Shown here: positions 16,069 through 25,648 of the stretch, piece by piece | Layout of the letters: every line of letters starts with the position of its first letter | How positions within the stretch are numbered: position 1 is the stretch's first letter | Source of the DNA: Archangiaceae bacterium | Lineage (GTDB): Bacteria > Myxococcota > Myxococcia > Myxococcales > Myxococcaceae | Reading direction: 5' to 3' | Assembly: GCA_016714225.1 (NCBI GenBank) | Contig: JADJNS010000021.1 | Coordinates: 186,001-250,000, forward strand | DNA length: 64,000 nucleotides | The notes under the pieces: generated by a model | What the model was told of the DNA's origin: nothing | The model's input: the letters and a program-made list of their open reading frames with translations, nothing else | Databases searched by the model: none | Program-made: the position numbers and the translations under genes

Positions 16069-18891
16069 ATGTCGAATGCATCAGACACGTACCTCACCGG
16101 CTCGAACATCGACTTCCTCGAAGCGCAGTACGCGCGCTACCTCGAAAACCCCTCCAGCGTCGACGGGACCTGGCAGGAGCTCTTCCGCACCTTCGGCGGC
16201 AAGGGCCGCCCCATCGTCACCGAGGGGCTGACGCTCCCCAAGCGCAACGGCAACGGAAATGGCAACGGGTACGCCACCGGGCCGCTCGCCGCCGCCGGAG
16301 TGCTCGCCGAGGGCCTCGCGCTGCAGGGCAAGGTCGACCAGACCATCTTCTCGTTCCGCCTGCGCGGGCACCTGATTTCCCAGCTCGACCCGCTGGGCGA
16401 GCCCAGGCCGCCGCTCGACCACGTCGCCGACATCGGGCTGGTGAGCCGGGCGCACTTCTCCGAGGGCGAGCTGGCCGCGCCGGTCGAGACCCAGTCGGCG
16501 TTCGACGAGACCCGCGTGCCGCTCAAGCGGCTGCTCGAGCGCATGCGCCGCACCTACTGCGAGCACATCGGGGTCGAGTACATCCACCTCTACGACTCCG
16601 AGCGCCGCCGCTGGCTGATGCGCCGCATGGAGCAGACCGAGAACCGCACCGAGTTCACCGTCGACGAGCAGAAGCGCATCTTCCTCGCGCTCGCCAAGGC
16701 CGAGGCCTTCGAGCAGACGATTCACACCAAGTTCCAGGGGCAGAAGCGGTTCTCCATCGAGGGCGGCAAGTCGCTGCTGCCGATGGTCGAAGAGCTGCTC
16801 GAGACCGGCGGCGCGTTGGGCGTGCGCGAGGTGGTCATCGGCATGCCGCACCGCGGCCGGCTGGCGATGCTGGCCAACATCTGCGGCAAGCCCGCCGAAG
16901 AGATCTTCTCGGAGATCTCCGGCCCCACCGACCCCAAGCAGTACTTGAACCGCGGCGACGTGAAGTACCACATGGGGTACTCGAGCGACTGGACGACGCG
17001 GGCCGGCCAGAAGGTGCACCTGTCGATGGCGTTCAACCCCTCGCACCTGGGCGTGGTGCACCCGGTGGTCGAAGGCCGGGCGCGCGCCAAGCAAGACCGG
17101 GTGGGGCCCGAGGGGCGCCACGCGATTCTGCCGCTGGCGATTCACGGCGACGCCGCGTTCGCGGGCCAGGGCCTGGTGGCCGAGACGCTCAACCTCTCGG
17201 CGCTGAAGGGCTACGACACCGGCGGCACGGTGCACATCGTGGTGAACAACCAGATCGGCTACACCACCGAGGCCGACCAGGGCCGCAGCTCGCTGTACTG
17301 CACCGGCATCGCGCAGATGCTCGACATCCCCGTCTTTCACGTCAACGGCGATGACCCCGAGGCCTGCGTGCACGTGATGCGCGTGGCGGCCGAGTACCGC
17401 CAGCGCTTCCACACCGACGTGGTCATCGACCTGGTCTGCTTCCGCCGCTACGGCCACAACGAGGGCGACGTGCCCGAGTTCACCCAGCCGAAGATGTACG
17501 AGATCATCAAGGCGAAGAAGAGCGTGCGCATCACCTACGGCGACGACCTGGCCAAGAAGGGCCGCGTCAGCGCCGAAGAGAGCACCGCGCTGTTCGAAGG
17601 GGTGCAGAAGGGCTTCATCGAGGCGTTCAACCGCAGCAAGGCCACTCCCACGGTGAAAGACCCCAGCCACCTGCTGGGGGTGTGGGCCAAGTACAAGGGC
17701 GGCGCCGACACCGAGACGCCCCAGGTCGAGACCGGGGTGCCGCGCGCGCGCCTCGACCCGCTGCTCGAGAAGCTCTCGACGGTTCCCGACGGCTTCACCC
17801 TGCACAAGAACGTCGCCGCAGCGGTGATCGACCGGCGCCGCGACGCCCTCGCCGGCAAGGCCGCGCTCGACTGGGGCACCGGCGAGATGCTGGCCTACGC
17901 CACGCTGGTGACCGAAGGCTACCGGGTGCGCGTCACCGGGCAGGACACCGAGCGCGGCACCTTCGCGCACCGCCACGCGGTGCTCCACGACATGGCCACC
18001 GGCAAGACCGCCTTCCCGCTCGGCACGCTTCACCCCGGCCAGGCGATCGCCGAGGTCATCAACAGCCCCCTCTCCGAGATGGCCTGCATGGGCTTCGAGT
18101 TCGGCTACTCGCTCGACTACCCCGACGCGCTGGTGGCGTGGGAGGCGCAGTTCGGTGACTTCGCCAACAACGGCCAGGTGATGATCGACCAGTTCATCGC
18201 AGCCGCCGAAGACAAGTGGAAGCGGCTCTCGGGCCTCACCCTGCTGCTGCCGCACGGCTACGAAGGCGCTGGCCCCGAGCACAGCTCGGCGCGCCTCGAG
18301 CGGTTCCTCGAGCTGGCGGCCGAAGACAACATGCAGGTCTGCTACCCCACGAGCTCGGCGCAGGTCTTCCACCTGCTCCGGCGCCAGGCGGTGCGGCTGA
18401 TTCGCAAGCCGCTGGTGGTGATGACGCCCAAGTCGCTGCTGCGGGCCCCCGAGGCGGCCTCGAAGTGGGAGGCGTTCACCTCGGGTACCTACCGGCGCGT
18501 CATCGCCGAGGCGCCCAGCAACAAGGTCACCCGCCTGCTCTTGTGCTCGGGCAAGGTGTTCTACGACCTCGAGAAGGCACGCAAGACCGACAACGTGGCG
18601 ATCGCGCGCCTCGAGCAGCTCTACCCGCTACCGCTGCCCGAGCTGACGGAGACGCTCAAGGCGTACCCCAAGCTCGACGAGGTCTACTGGGTTCAGGAAG
18701 AGCCGAAGAACTCGGGTGCGTGGCGGTACCTGCTCGAGCACCTGATGACGTTGATCGCGCAGCATGCACCGAAGGCCAAGCTGAGCTACGTGGGTCGACC
18801 AGAGAGCGCGAGCCCCGCCACGGGGTTCTTGAAGACGCATCAACTCGAGCAGGCAACGCTCGTCGAAGAAGCACTTGGGAAGGGAAACTAA
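16069..18891 (+). CDS. sucA: 2-oxoglutarate dehydrogenase E1 component
   Basis: The E1 subunit decarboxylates 2-oxoglutarate with thiamine diphosphate in the TCA cycle and passes succinyl to the E2 lipoyl arm. The 940-residue length is normal. Family marks include the N-terminal E2-docking segment (IDFLEAQYARYLENP), GMPHRGRLAML, VNNQIGYTT, the ThDP-binding GDDPEACVHV, and RRYGHNEGDVPEFTQP. The C-terminal third carries the transketolase-like GTFAHRHAVLHD and LPHGYEGAGPEHSSARLERF. ATG 16069 is used; an in-frame GTG nine bases earlier is less likely. It is followed after 3 bp by sucB, so the two subunits form one operon. Confidence 0.97.
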   Translation: MSNASDTYLTGSNIDFLEAQYARYLENPSSVDGTWQELFRTFGGKGRPIVTEGLTLPKRNGNGNGNGYATGPLAAAGVLAEGLALQGKVDQTIFSFRLRGHLISQLDPLGEPRPPLDHVADIGLVSRAHFSEGELAAPVETQSAFDETRVPLKRLLERMRRTYCEHIGVEYIHLYDSERRRWLMRRMEQTENRTEFTVDEQKRIFLALAKAEAFEQTIHTKFQGQKRFSIEGGKSLLPMVEELLETGGALGVREVVIGMPHRGRLAMLANICGKPAEEIFSEISGPTDPKQYLNRGDVKYHMGYSSDWTTRAGQKVHLSMAFNPSHLGVVHPVVEGRARAKQDRVGPEGRHAILPLAIHGDAAFAGQGLVAETLNLSALKGYDTGGTVHIVVNNQIGYTTEADQGRSSLYCTGIAQMLDIPVFHVNGDDPEACVHVMRVAAEYRQRFHTDVVIDLVCFRRYGHNEGDVPEFTQPKMYEIIKAKKSVRITYGDDLAKKGRVSAEESTALFEGVQKGFIEAFNRSKATPTVKDPSHLLGVWAKYKGGADTETPQVETGVPRARLDPLLEKLSTVPDGFTLHKNVAAAVIDRRRDALAGKAALDWGTGEMLAYATLVTEGYRVRVTGQDTERGTFAHRHAVLHDMATGKTAFPLGTLHPGQAIAEVINSPLSEMACMGFEFGYSLDYPDALVAWEAQFGDFANNGQVMIDQFIAAAEDKWKRLSGLTLLLPHGYEGAGPEHSSARLERFLELAAEDNMQVCYPTSSAQVFHLLRRQAVRLIRKPLVVMTPKSLLRAPEAASKWEAFTSGTYRRVIAEAPSNKVTRLLLCSGKVFYDLEKARKTDNVAIARLEQLYPLPLPELTETLKAYPKLDEVYWVQEEPKNSGAWRYLLEHLMTLIAQHAPKAKLSYVGRPESASPATGFLKTHQLEQATLVEEALGKGN

Positions 18892-18894
18892 GCG

Positions 18895-20106
18895 ATGGAC
18901 GTGACGGTGCCGCAGCTGGGTGAGTCGATCGTCGAAGCGGTGGTCGGCAAGTGGAACAAACAAGAAGGCGACTCGGTGGCGGCCGACGAGCCGGTGGTGG
19001 TGCTCGAGACCGACAAGGTCACCATCGACGTGCAGGCGCCCTCGGCCGGAGCGATCTCCAAGATCCTCTACCACACTGGCGCCAAGGTGAAGATCGGCGA
19101 CGTGCTCGCCACCATCGCCGAAGGCGCAGCGGGCAAGGCCGCTCCGGCAGCGGCGAAGCCTGCAGCTGCAGCGGCGCCCGCTGCCGCAGCTCCGGCGGCC
19201 ACGCAGGCCGCGGCCTCTGACCGGCCCAGCCCCACCCCGGTGGCGCGCGCCGTGGCGGCCGATCGCGGCATCGACCCCAAGAGCGTGGCCGGCAGCGGCA
19301 GCAACGGCCGGGTGATGAAAGACGACGTGCTCAAAGCCGGAGGCAACGGCGCAGGCCAGGCGCAGTCGAGCGCCCCGTCGAACCCGCTCAAAGCCCCCTC
19401 GGGGTCGCGCGGTGAAGAGCGGGTGCCGATGACCACGCTGCGCAAGCGGGTCGCCGAGCGGCTGCTGCAGGCGCAGAACAACGCCGCGATTCTCACCACC
19501 TTCAACGAAGTCGACATGGGCGCGGTGATGTCGCTGCGCAAGCAGTACAACGAGCGCTTCGAGAAGAAGCACGGCATCAAGCTCGGCTTCATGAGCTTCT
19601 TCGTGAAGGCGGCGATCGAAGCGCTGAAGGCTTTTCCCGCGGTCAACGCGTTCATCGACGGCGAAGACGTCGTCTTCCACCACTACTACGACATCGGCGT
19701 GGCGGTTTCGGGCAGCCGCGGGCTGGTGGTGCCCATCGTGCGCGACGCCGACCGGCTCTCGATGGCCGAGCTCGAGAAGGTCATCGGCGAGCTGGGCGTG
19801 AAGGCCCGCAACGACAAGCTGCAGCTTTCCGATCTGCAGGGCGGCACGTTCAGCATCACCAACGGCGGCATCTTCGGCTCGATGCTGTCGACGCCGATCC
19901 TGAACCCGCCGCAGACCGGCATCCTGGGCATGCACAACATCGTCGAGCGCCCGGTGGCCAAAGACGGCCAGGTGGTGATTCGGCCGATCATGTACCTGGC
20001 GCTCTCGTACGACCACCGGCTGATCGACGGCCGTGAGGCCGTGCAGTTCCTGGTGCGCATCAAAGACTGCATCGAGTCGCCCGAGCGCATGCTGCTCGAG
20101 GTGTGA
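18895..20106 (+). CDS. sucB: Dihydrolipoyllysine succinyltransferase, E2 of 2-oxoglutarate dehydrogenase
   Basis: The 403-residue E2 protein has the full domain order. An N-terminal lipoyl domain (1-77) carries the modified lysine at about 41 (LETDKVTID). An Ala/Pro-rich linker is followed by a peripheral-subunit-binding domain (about 112-148; SPTPVARAVAADRGID, then NGRVMKDDVL). The catalytic core (about 175-403) has the active-site His374 and Asp378 in SYDHRLIDGRE. It receives succinyl groups from SucA and makes succinyl-CoA. The reoxidising E3 (lpd) is not in the window. The start is the ATG at 18895. Confidence 0.97.
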   Translation: MDVTVPQLGESIVEAVVGKWNKQEGDSVAADEPVVVLETDKVTIDVQAPSAGAISKILYHTGAKVKIGDVLATIAEGAAGKAAPAAAKPAAAAAPAAAAPAATQAAASDRPSPTPVARAVAADRGIDPKSVAGSGSNGRVMKDDVLKAGGNGAGQAQSSAPSNPLKAPSGSRGEERVPMTTLRKRVAERLLQAQNNAAILTTFNEVDMGAVMSLRKQYNERFEKKHGIKLGFMSFFVKAAIEALKAFPAVNAFIDGEDVVFHHYYDIGVAVSGSRGLVVPIVRDADRLSMAELEKVIGELGVKARNDKLQLSDLQGGTFSITNGGIFGSMLSTPILNPPQTGILGMHNIVERPVAKDGQVVIRPIMYLALSYDHRLIDGREAVQFLVRIKDCIESPERMLLEV

Positions 20107-20466
20107 GTGCGGCCTCACCCCCGAACCCCCGACGCCTGGCGGCCCATCGCCAGCGTGTCGGCGGTGGTGGTGGTCGGCGCGGTGCTCTTCTTCTTCATCT
20201 TCCCCACCGTCATCGCGCCGCGGTTCGCTCTGCTGTTCAGAGACTTCGGCGGCGCGTTGCCCTTCTTCACCGAGCTCGCGCTCGACCCGAAGACCTCGCT
20301 GGTGGCGCTGCTCTTTCTCGCCGGCGGGGTGGCCTTCGCCGCCTTTCGCCCGCGCGAGCGGGTGATCATTCTCTCGCTCACCGCCGGCGGCGGAGTGTGC
20401 GGAGTGCTCGCTTTCATGGGCGCGCTCTACCTGCCGATTGTGCTGCTCGCAGGGCAGATCAAATGA
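20107..20466 (+). CDS. Small integral membrane protein of unknown function
   Basis: A GTG at 20107 immediately follows the sucB stop codon. The 119-residue product has three membrane segments: about 17-38 (SVSAVVVVGAVLFFFIFPTVI), 64-82 (SLVALLFLAGGVAFAAF) and 88-113. It has a positively charged N-terminus and little soluble sequence. The reading frame is intact and its codon use is as GC-rich as its neighbours, so it looks real. Placement in the sucAB operon does not reveal its role. Confidence 0.6.
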   Translation: MRPHPRTPDAWRPIASVSAVVVVGAVLFFFIFPTVIAPRFALLFRDFGGALPFFTELALDPKTSLVALLFLAGGVAFAAFRPRERVIILSLTAGGGVCGVLAFMGALYLPIVLLAGQIK

Positions 20467-20508
20467 CGCGCGCGATTGGACTTCCGGAATCTGCTTCGGC
20501 TAGGAAAT

Positions 20509-20537
20509 CCCCCGTCCACGGCTGCGATGCACGGGGG
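20509..20537 (+). promoter_or_regulatory. Leader hairpin between the sucAB operon and cspA
   Basis: CCCCCGT (20509-20515) pairs exactly with ACGGGGG (20531-20537) around a 15-nt loop, and GGGGGGCTTTT follows at 20542-20552. It could end the sucAB transcript weakly, or be a structured 5' leader of cspA, as cold-shock genes often have. The ribosome-binding site GGAAAAGAAGG (20561-20571) lies outside the stem. Confidence 0.4.
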
Positions 20538-20583
20538 ACCCGGGGGGCTTTTCCCACGGCGGAAAAGAAGGACTGTCGAGACA

Positions 20584-20787
20584 ATGGCAACTGGTACCGT
20601 GAAGTGGTTCAACGATGCGAAGGGCTTCGGGTTCATCGTGCAGGACGGCGGCGGCGAAGACGTTTTTTGCCACCACACTGCGATCCAGATGGACGGCTTC
20701 CGCACCCTCGCTGAAGGTCAGAAGGTGACCTTCGACGTGGCCCGTGGTCCCAAGGGCCTGCAGGCGCAGAACGTTCGTAACGGCTGA
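20584..20787 (+). CDS. cspA: Cold-shock domain protein (CspA family)
   Basis: The 67-residue product is a single cold-shock domain with the five-strand OB fold. The RNA-binding motifs are KGFGFI (RNP1) and DVFCHHTAI (RNP2, usually VFVHFSAI; here Cys-His-His replaces the more common Val-His-Phe). It starts MATGTVKWFNDA, and the end (GPKGLQAQNV) is typical. Such proteins bind single-stranded RNA and melt secondary structure. A strong A/G-rich ribosome-binding site precedes ATG 20584, and an intrinsic terminator follows 24 bp after the stop codon. Confidence 0.96.
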   Translation: MATGTVKWFNDAKGFGFIVQDGGGEDVFCHHTAIQMDGFRTLAEGQKVTFDVARGPKGLQAQNVRNG

Positions 20788-20810
20788 CCGCGGTAGGCAG
20801 TCTTCGACTC

Positions 20811-20849
20811 CGGGCTCGGTCGCCAAAACGACCGGGCCCGCTTCTTTTT
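20811..20849 (+). terminator. Rho-independent terminator after cspA
   Basis: A 12-bp stem pairs CGGGCTCGGTCG (20811-20822) with CGACCGGGCCCG (20829-20840), with one G-U pair and loop CCAAAA, and is followed by CTTCTTTTT (20841-20849). This is the clearest intrinsic terminator in the window. Confidence 0.9.
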
Positions 20850-20973
20850 CAAGGGCGCATTTTCGCCCCACCCGGCGACGTCACTGCTTCGCCACCTCGG
20901 CAAATCGGCCTGCGCCTCCCTGCCGGCGCCGGTATCCCACTGCCCTCAATCACCAACCTGGAGGCAGGAAACC

Positions 20974-22032
20974 ATGTTCAAGCTCAAAGCAGTGCTGTTG
21001 ACCGCAGTCTTCAGCGCGATGCCGGCGCTCGCAGCGAACAACGACGCTCCACCCGATGCCTGGCTCACCGCGAAGTCGAAGCTCACCCTCATCACCAAGG
21101 GCGAGCTGAAGAGCAATCAGGTTCACGTCGACGCCACCGAGGGCGTGGTCACGCTCTACGGCAAGGTGAAGAACCAGAACCAGAAGCAGATGGCCGAGAC
21201 CGCGGTGAAAGAGATCAAGGGCGTGCGCAGCGTGAACAACCTGCTGCAGATCGTGCCCGAGGCGACCGAGAAGACCATCGCCCGCAAGGACGACGACATC
21301 GCCGATCAGGCCAAGAAGATGATCAAAGAAGACCCGGCCCTCAACGACAGCAAGGTCGAGGTGAAGTCGGTCGACAAGGGCGTGGTGCTCCTCACCGGCA
21401 AGGCCGCCACCTTCAGCGACCAGCTGCGCGCGGTCAGCGACGTCGATCAGATCGGCGGCGTGAAGAAGGTCGTCTCGCAGATCGAGGCGCCTGACGCGTA
21501 CGGCTACACCGAGCGCAACCTCACCTTCGACAAAGAGCCCAAGCTCGAGAAGCGCACCTCGATGAGCGACACCGGCATCACCGCCAACGTGAAGATGAAG
21601 CTCTTGACCACCTCGGGCGTGCCCTCGACCGACGTCAACGTCGACACCAACGACGGCGTGGTCACCCTGTTCGGCATGGTGCCCACCATCGCCGCGAAAG
21701 ACCGCGCCGAGGCCGAGGCCGCCAAGGTCGGCGGCGTGATTCGCGTGCACAACCAGCTCGAGGTGGTGAGCAAGGCCGAGCAGAAAGAGGTCGCCGCGAA
21801 AGACGACGACATCAAGGCGGCCCTCAAAGACCGCTTCGGCAAGAACCCCGACTACAAGGACGTGAAGTTCGAGGTCGCCAACGCCACCGTGCAGCTCACC
21901 GGCACCGTGCCGAACGCGTGGGTCAAGCTCGAGACCATGCGCATCGCGCGCACCCAGAAGGGCGTGAAGAACGTCAACGAGCAGCTCGAGCTCAAGCCCA
22001 CCGAGAAGCGGGCCGACGGCAAGCAGTTCTGA
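20974..22032 (+). CDS. Periplasmic protein with four BON domains
   Basis: The 352-residue protein has a signal peptide (FKLKAVLLTAVFSAMPALAA) and four consecutive BON domains of about 65-70 residues. Each ends in the pattern GVVTLYGKV, then a helix, then GVRSVNNLLQIV. They start near residues 27, 104, 188 and 267. BON domains are thought to bind phospholipids or the cell envelope, as in OsmY. Lys/Glu-rich linkers (ARKDDDIADQAKK; AAKDDDIKAALK) separate them. A strong Shine-Dalgarno (GGAGGCAGG) sits 6 bp before ATG 20974. It probably helps the envelope withstand osmotic or desiccation stress, by analogy only. Confidence 0.92.
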   Translation: MFKLKAVLLTAVFSAMPALAANNDAPPDAWLTAKSKLTLITKGELKSNQVHVDATEGVVTLYGKVKNQNQKQMAETAVKEIKGVRSVNNLLQIVPEATEKTIARKDDDIADQAKKMIKEDPALNDSKVEVKSVDKGVVLLTGKAATFSDQLRAVSDVDQIGGVKKVVSQIEAPDAYGYTERNLTFDKEPKLEKRTSMSDTGITANVKMKLLTTSGVPSTDVNVDTNDGVVTLFGMVPTIAAKDRAEAEAAKVGGVIRVHNQLEVVSKAEQKEVAAKDDDIKAALKDRFGKNPDYKDVKFEVANATVQLTGTVPNAWVKLETMRIARTQKGVKNVNEQLELKPTEKRADGKQF

Positions 22033-22054
22033 CCCTCGCCTCACCGCTTCAGGT

Positions 22055-24670
22055 TCAACGGGCCGGCTCACCGCCATCACGGGGTGCAGCCGGCTCGGTG
22101 TTTTTGTCGCCCCCTGCCCCGCCCATCATCTGCTCGAGCAGCGCCGCGTCGTCGTCTTCTTCGTTGCCCGCGTCGCGCCCGTATTTGAGCTTGTCGGCGT
22201 CGCTGCAGGGCTGGGGCGAGAGCGAGTCGGCCTGCACGCACTCCATGATCCACGCCTCGCGCGGTGGCTCTCCGAGCTTCTCGGCCCGCGCGCGCGCGGC
22301 GTCGATGTCGGGCTGCACCAGCACCGACGACAGCGCCGGCATCGCCATCACCAGGCCCAGCGACAGCGCGAGCAGCCCCACGAAGGGCAGCGCCGACCGG
22401 TAGAGCGACGAGAGCGGCCGCTGAAAGCGAAACGCGGCGATGAACAGGTTCAGCCCCAGCGGCGGCATGCAGAAGGCCAGCTCGAGGTTCAAGATGAACA
22501 TCATCGCCAGGTGAAACGGGTGCAGCCCGAAGCGCGCCGCGAACGGCAGCACCAGCGGCACCGCCACCAAGATCGCCGAGAACCCGTCCATCACCATGCC
22601 GACCACGAGCAGGAACACGTTGAGCGCCACCAGAAACTGCCAGCGCTCGGTGAGCCCCAGCGAGGTGAGCGCCTCGAGCACGTGCAGCGGCACCTGGCGA
22701 TCGATCACCCAGTTCATCAGCGCGTTCGCCATCAGCAGAATCAGAATCACCGCGCCCGCCAGCGCCATCGACTTGTGCAACAGCCGCGGCAGGTCGCGCT
22801 TGAGCTGCAGGTCTCGGTGCACCAACAGCTCGTAGAGGGCGGCGTACGCCACCGCGAGGCCCGCGCTCTCGTCGAGCCCCGCCAGCCCGCTGCCCATGGT
22901 GGCGAGAATCAACAGCGGCACCCCCAGCTCCCACTTCAGCGACCACAGCGCCGCGCCCAGCGCCGAGAGCCTGAGCGGCTCGCGCTCGACCTTCTCGCGC
23001 ACCCCCACCACCACCGAATAGATGATGAGAATCACCAGCACGAGCAGGCCGGGTATCAGCCCCGCCTTGAACGCCAGGGTGAAGTCGAGCCCCGACACCA
23101 GCGCGTAGACCAGAATCGCCAGCGACGGCGGGAACAAGAGGCCCAGCGAGCCGCCGGTGGTCACCAGCCCCATCGCGAACCTCTCGGGGTACCGCTGGCC
23201 GACCAGGGTGGGAAGCAAGAGCCCGCCGATCGCCACGATGGTCACCCCGCTGCCGCCGGTGAGGGTGGTGAAGAACGCGCTCGCCACCAGGCACACCACC
23301 GCGAGGCCGCCGGGCATCCACCCCAAGAACGCGCGCGCGGCGCCCACGATGCGCTCGGGCGCCTTCGACTCGGCGAGCAGGTAGCCGAGCAGCGTGAAGA
23401 GGGGAATGGTGACCAGCACCGGAGAGCCCGCGAACTGCTCGTCGAGCACCTTGGGCGCCAGGTGCCGCAGCGGCGACCCGCCGGTCAGCCAGGCCAGCTC
23501 GGCCGCGCCCCCCATCACCGCGAACAGCGGCGCGCCGATGAACGCGCCCAGCGCCACGATGGCCACCACCGGGCCGAACAGCGCCAGCGCGATGGCGAAG
23601 ATGGCGCCCAGGCCCGCCACCGGCACCCAGGGGCGCTTGGGCTCGACCGGCGCCCCGTGCTCGGATTCGGTGGGGCCGCCGCGCAGCGCCCACAGCGCGA
23701 AGCGCAGCGCGATCCACAACAGGCCCAGAGACACCAGCAGGTTGAGGCTGCGCGCGAGCAGCCCGCGCACCGGCTCTCTCGGCGTGACGATCAGCGGCGC
23801 GCGCTTCGCCGCGGGCTCTTCGCGCAGGGCCTCGACCACGTCCTTCTCGAACCAGCCGCCCCAGTCTCCCGCGTCGAGCCACGCGTTCCACTCTTCGCCG
23901 GTGACCGCCTCGTCCCACTTCGTGCCGCTGAGCACCTTCGGGCCCACCGAAAGGTCGAGCGCTGCCTGCCGGCGAAAGAAGAAGAAGTGCCGGCGCACGC
24001 CCACGGCCACGTCGGCCAGCCGCGCGCCCACGCTCGCCTCAGCCGAGCCGCCGAAGGTGTCGACGCCGATGAAGTCGACGAAGCCCCACGCGCTGGTGAA
24101 GCAGACCAGCGCCGCGGCCAGGCCGCCGACGAGGGTGGCCGGCTTGCGCAGCTTCGCCGGCAGGCTGCGCGAGAGCAGGTCGATGGTGACGTGGCGGCCC
24201 GCGGCGGTGGCCATCGCCCCGCCCAGCAGCGCCAACGCCAGGGTGAGACGGGTGCCCAGCCCGCGCAGGCCGCCGAGCAGCGTGAGGGTGCTGCCGTCTT
24301 GCAGCCAGTTGAGCAGGTTGGCGCCCCAGCTGGTGCCGGCGTCTTTCCACAGCGGCGCGGTGAGCACGCCGGCGAGCGTGAGCGCCACGGTGAGGCCGCG
24401 CCGCGCGCTGCCGGGCAGCTTGCGGGTGGAGACCCAGCCCACCGTGCCGAGCACGCTCGCGGCGAAGATGCCGCGAAACACCACGCCCGCGGCGTTCTCG
24501 GCGGTGGTGAGGCTGGCCAGCCCCTTCAGCGCCACCCACAGGGTGAGCGACGCCACCAGCGCGCCGGCGCACAGCAGGCACAGCGTGATCTCGAGGCGGG
24601 TGAGCCGCTGGTCGAGGCGATCGAGCGCCGTCAGCGGGGCCGCCTGCTGCTCGGGCGCGGGCGCGCTCAC
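22055..24670 (-). CDS. dctM: Fused TRAP transporter membrane subunit (DctQ-DctM)
   Basis: GTG 24670 overlaps the dctP stop codon (GTGA), giving 871 residues. The N-terminal third (about 15-240) has four or so membrane segments and matches a small DctQ subunit. An extra soluble loop of about 100 residues follows. The C-terminal part (from about 345) is a DctM-type large subunit with 12 or more membrane helices and signature stretches such as GGSGVTIVAIGGLLLP and TTGGSLGLLFPPSLAILVYA. Together they make the sodium-coupled importer core that takes solute from DctP. The hydrophilic tail is Asp/Glu-rich and ends in a Gly/Ala/Pro stretch. Fusion of Q and M is known in some TRAP systems. Confidence 0.9.
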   Translation of the reverse strand: MSAPAPEQQAAPLTALDRLDQRLTRLEITLCLLCAGALVASLTLWVALKGLASLTTAENAAGVVFRGIFAASVLGTVGWVSTRKLPGSARRGLTVALTLAGVLTAPLWKDAGTSWGANLLNWLQDGSTLTLLGGLRGLGTRLTLALALLGGAMATAAGRHVTIDLLSRSLPAKLRKPATLVGGLAAALVCFTSAWGFVDFIGVDTFGGSAEASVGARLADVAVGVRRHFFFFRRQAALDLSVGPKVLSGTKWDEAVTGEEWNAWLDAGDWGGWFEKDVVEALREEPAAKRAPLIVTPREPVRGLLARSLNLLVSLGLLWIALRFALWALRGGPTESEHGAPVEPKRPWVPVAGLGAIFAIALALFGPVVAIVALGAFIGAPLFAVMGGAAELAWLTGGSPLRHLAPKVLDEQFAGSPVLVTIPLFTLLGYLLAESKAPERIVGAARAFLGWMPGGLAVVCLVASAFFTTLTGGSGVTIVAIGGLLLPTLVGQRYPERFAMGLVTTGGSLGLLFPPSLAILVYALVSGLDFTLAFKAGLIPGLLVLVILIIYSVVVGVREKVEREPLRLSALGAALWSLKWELGVPLLILATMGSGLAGLDESAGLAVAYAALYELLVHRDLQLKRDLPRLLHKSMALAGAVILILLMANALMNWVIDRQVPLHVLEALTSLGLTERWQFLVALNVFLLVVGMVMDGFSAILVAVPLVLPFAARFGLHPFHLAMMFILNLELAFCMPPLGLNLFIAAFRFQRPLSSLYRSALPFVGLLALSLGLVMAMPALSSVLVQPDIDAARARAEKLGEPPREAWIMECVQADSLSPQPCSDADKLKYGRDAGNEEDDDAALLEQMMGGAGGDKNTEPAAPRDGGEPAR

Positions 24671-25632
24671 TTCGCGATCAGCTCTTCGACCTTCTTCACC
24701 AGCTCGGGCTTGAAGGTGCCCTTCACCAGCTTCTCGCGGGTGGCCTTGAAGACCTTCGCCCACTCGGCCTTCTCGGCCTCCGTGGGCTCGACCACCGCCA
24801 TGCGCTTCTTGATGCGCTCGAGCGCCTGCGCGTCTTCGCCGCGAATGCGGTCAGAGAGCGCCTTGCAGGCGAACCTGCCGGTGTCGAGCACGATGGCCTT
24901 GTGCTCGGGCTTGAGCTTCGCGAGCGCCGCCTGGGAAATCACGATGCCGCCCACGTTGGGAGAGGTGACGATGAGGTTGACGTTGTCGAGGCGGCTCGAC
25001 CACTGCAGCTGCTCGGCCGCCAGCGCCGAGGTCACCATCACGTTGGCGTTGCCGGTGGTGAGCTCGGGCAGCGCCTCGGGCACGCCGGTGGGCACCAGCA
25101 CCACCCCGCTCGCCGCGCTCTGGAAGAACGGGGGAATCACCGGGTCCTCGCGCCACACCCACGGCTTTTTGCCCTTGAGGTCTGCCGGCAGGTGAATCGC
25201 GAAGCCCTTGCTGAACAGGTAGTCGATGCCCACGTCGCCCCAACCCACCAGCTCGATGCCCGCCTTGTGAAAGCTGTCGTCGAAGTGGGTCTTCAGGCCT
25301 TCGCGCACCTTGTCGAGGGTGGCCCAGTCTTGAATGAGGCCGGGAATCTGCAGCACGTTCACGTCGTGGTCGATCGAGCCCAGCCCCACCGCGGTGACCA
25401 CCGCGCCGTCGAGCTGGCCCGACTTCACCTTGCCCATCTGCGCGGCTTCGTCGCCCTGGGTGGCGTTCCAGTAGAAGTCGAGGGCCACCTGGCCCTGGGT
25501 CTTCTCTTTGACCGCCTTGGCCCAGACGCGCAGCACCTGACCCCACGGCGACTCGCGCGGAGCGAGCGAGCCCAGCTTGATGGTCTGCGGTTCGGCCGAC
25601 AGCGTGGTGAGGACGACGAGTGCGGTGAGCAT
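24667..25632 (-). CDS. dctP: TRAP transporter solute-binding protein
   Basis: The 321-residue product has a signal peptide (MLTALVVLTTLSAEP) and the DctP fold: TIKLGSLAPRESPWGQVLRVW at the start, then GAVVTAVGLGSIDHDVNVLQ in the first lobe and NANVMVTSALAAEQLQWSS near the hinge. These receptors bind carboxylates or other small ligands in the periplasm and deliver them to the QM importer. Substrate-determining residues cannot be read safely here. It is the second gene of the TatT-DctP-DctQM operon, 16 bp after TatT. Confidence 0.9.
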   Translation of the reverse strand: MLTALVVLTTLSAEPQTIKLGSLAPRESPWGQVLRVWAKAVKEKTQGQVALDFYWNATQGDEAAQMGKVKSGQLDGAVVTAVGLGSIDHDVNVLQIPGLIQDWATLDKVREGLKTHFDDSFHKAGIELVGWGDVGIDYLFSKGFAIHLPADLKGKKPWVWREDPVIPPFFQSAASGVVLVPTGVPEALPELTTGNANVMVTSALAAEQLQWSSRLDNVNLIVTSPNVGGIVISQAALAKLKPEHKAIVLDTGRFACKALSDRIRGEDAQALERIKKRMAVVEPTEAEKAEWAKVFKATREKLVKGTFKPELVKKVEELIAK

Positions 25633-25648
25633 GTGGTCGGGCCCTTTC

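Noticed and set aside
22511..25195. Very long open frame opposite the TRAP genes, and similar ones opposite 34-38 kb, 11-13.7 kb and 53.7-55.6 kb
   Set aside because: Arg/His/Gly-rich antisense frames without signals, motifs or ribosome-binding sites are expected from GC-rich third positions.
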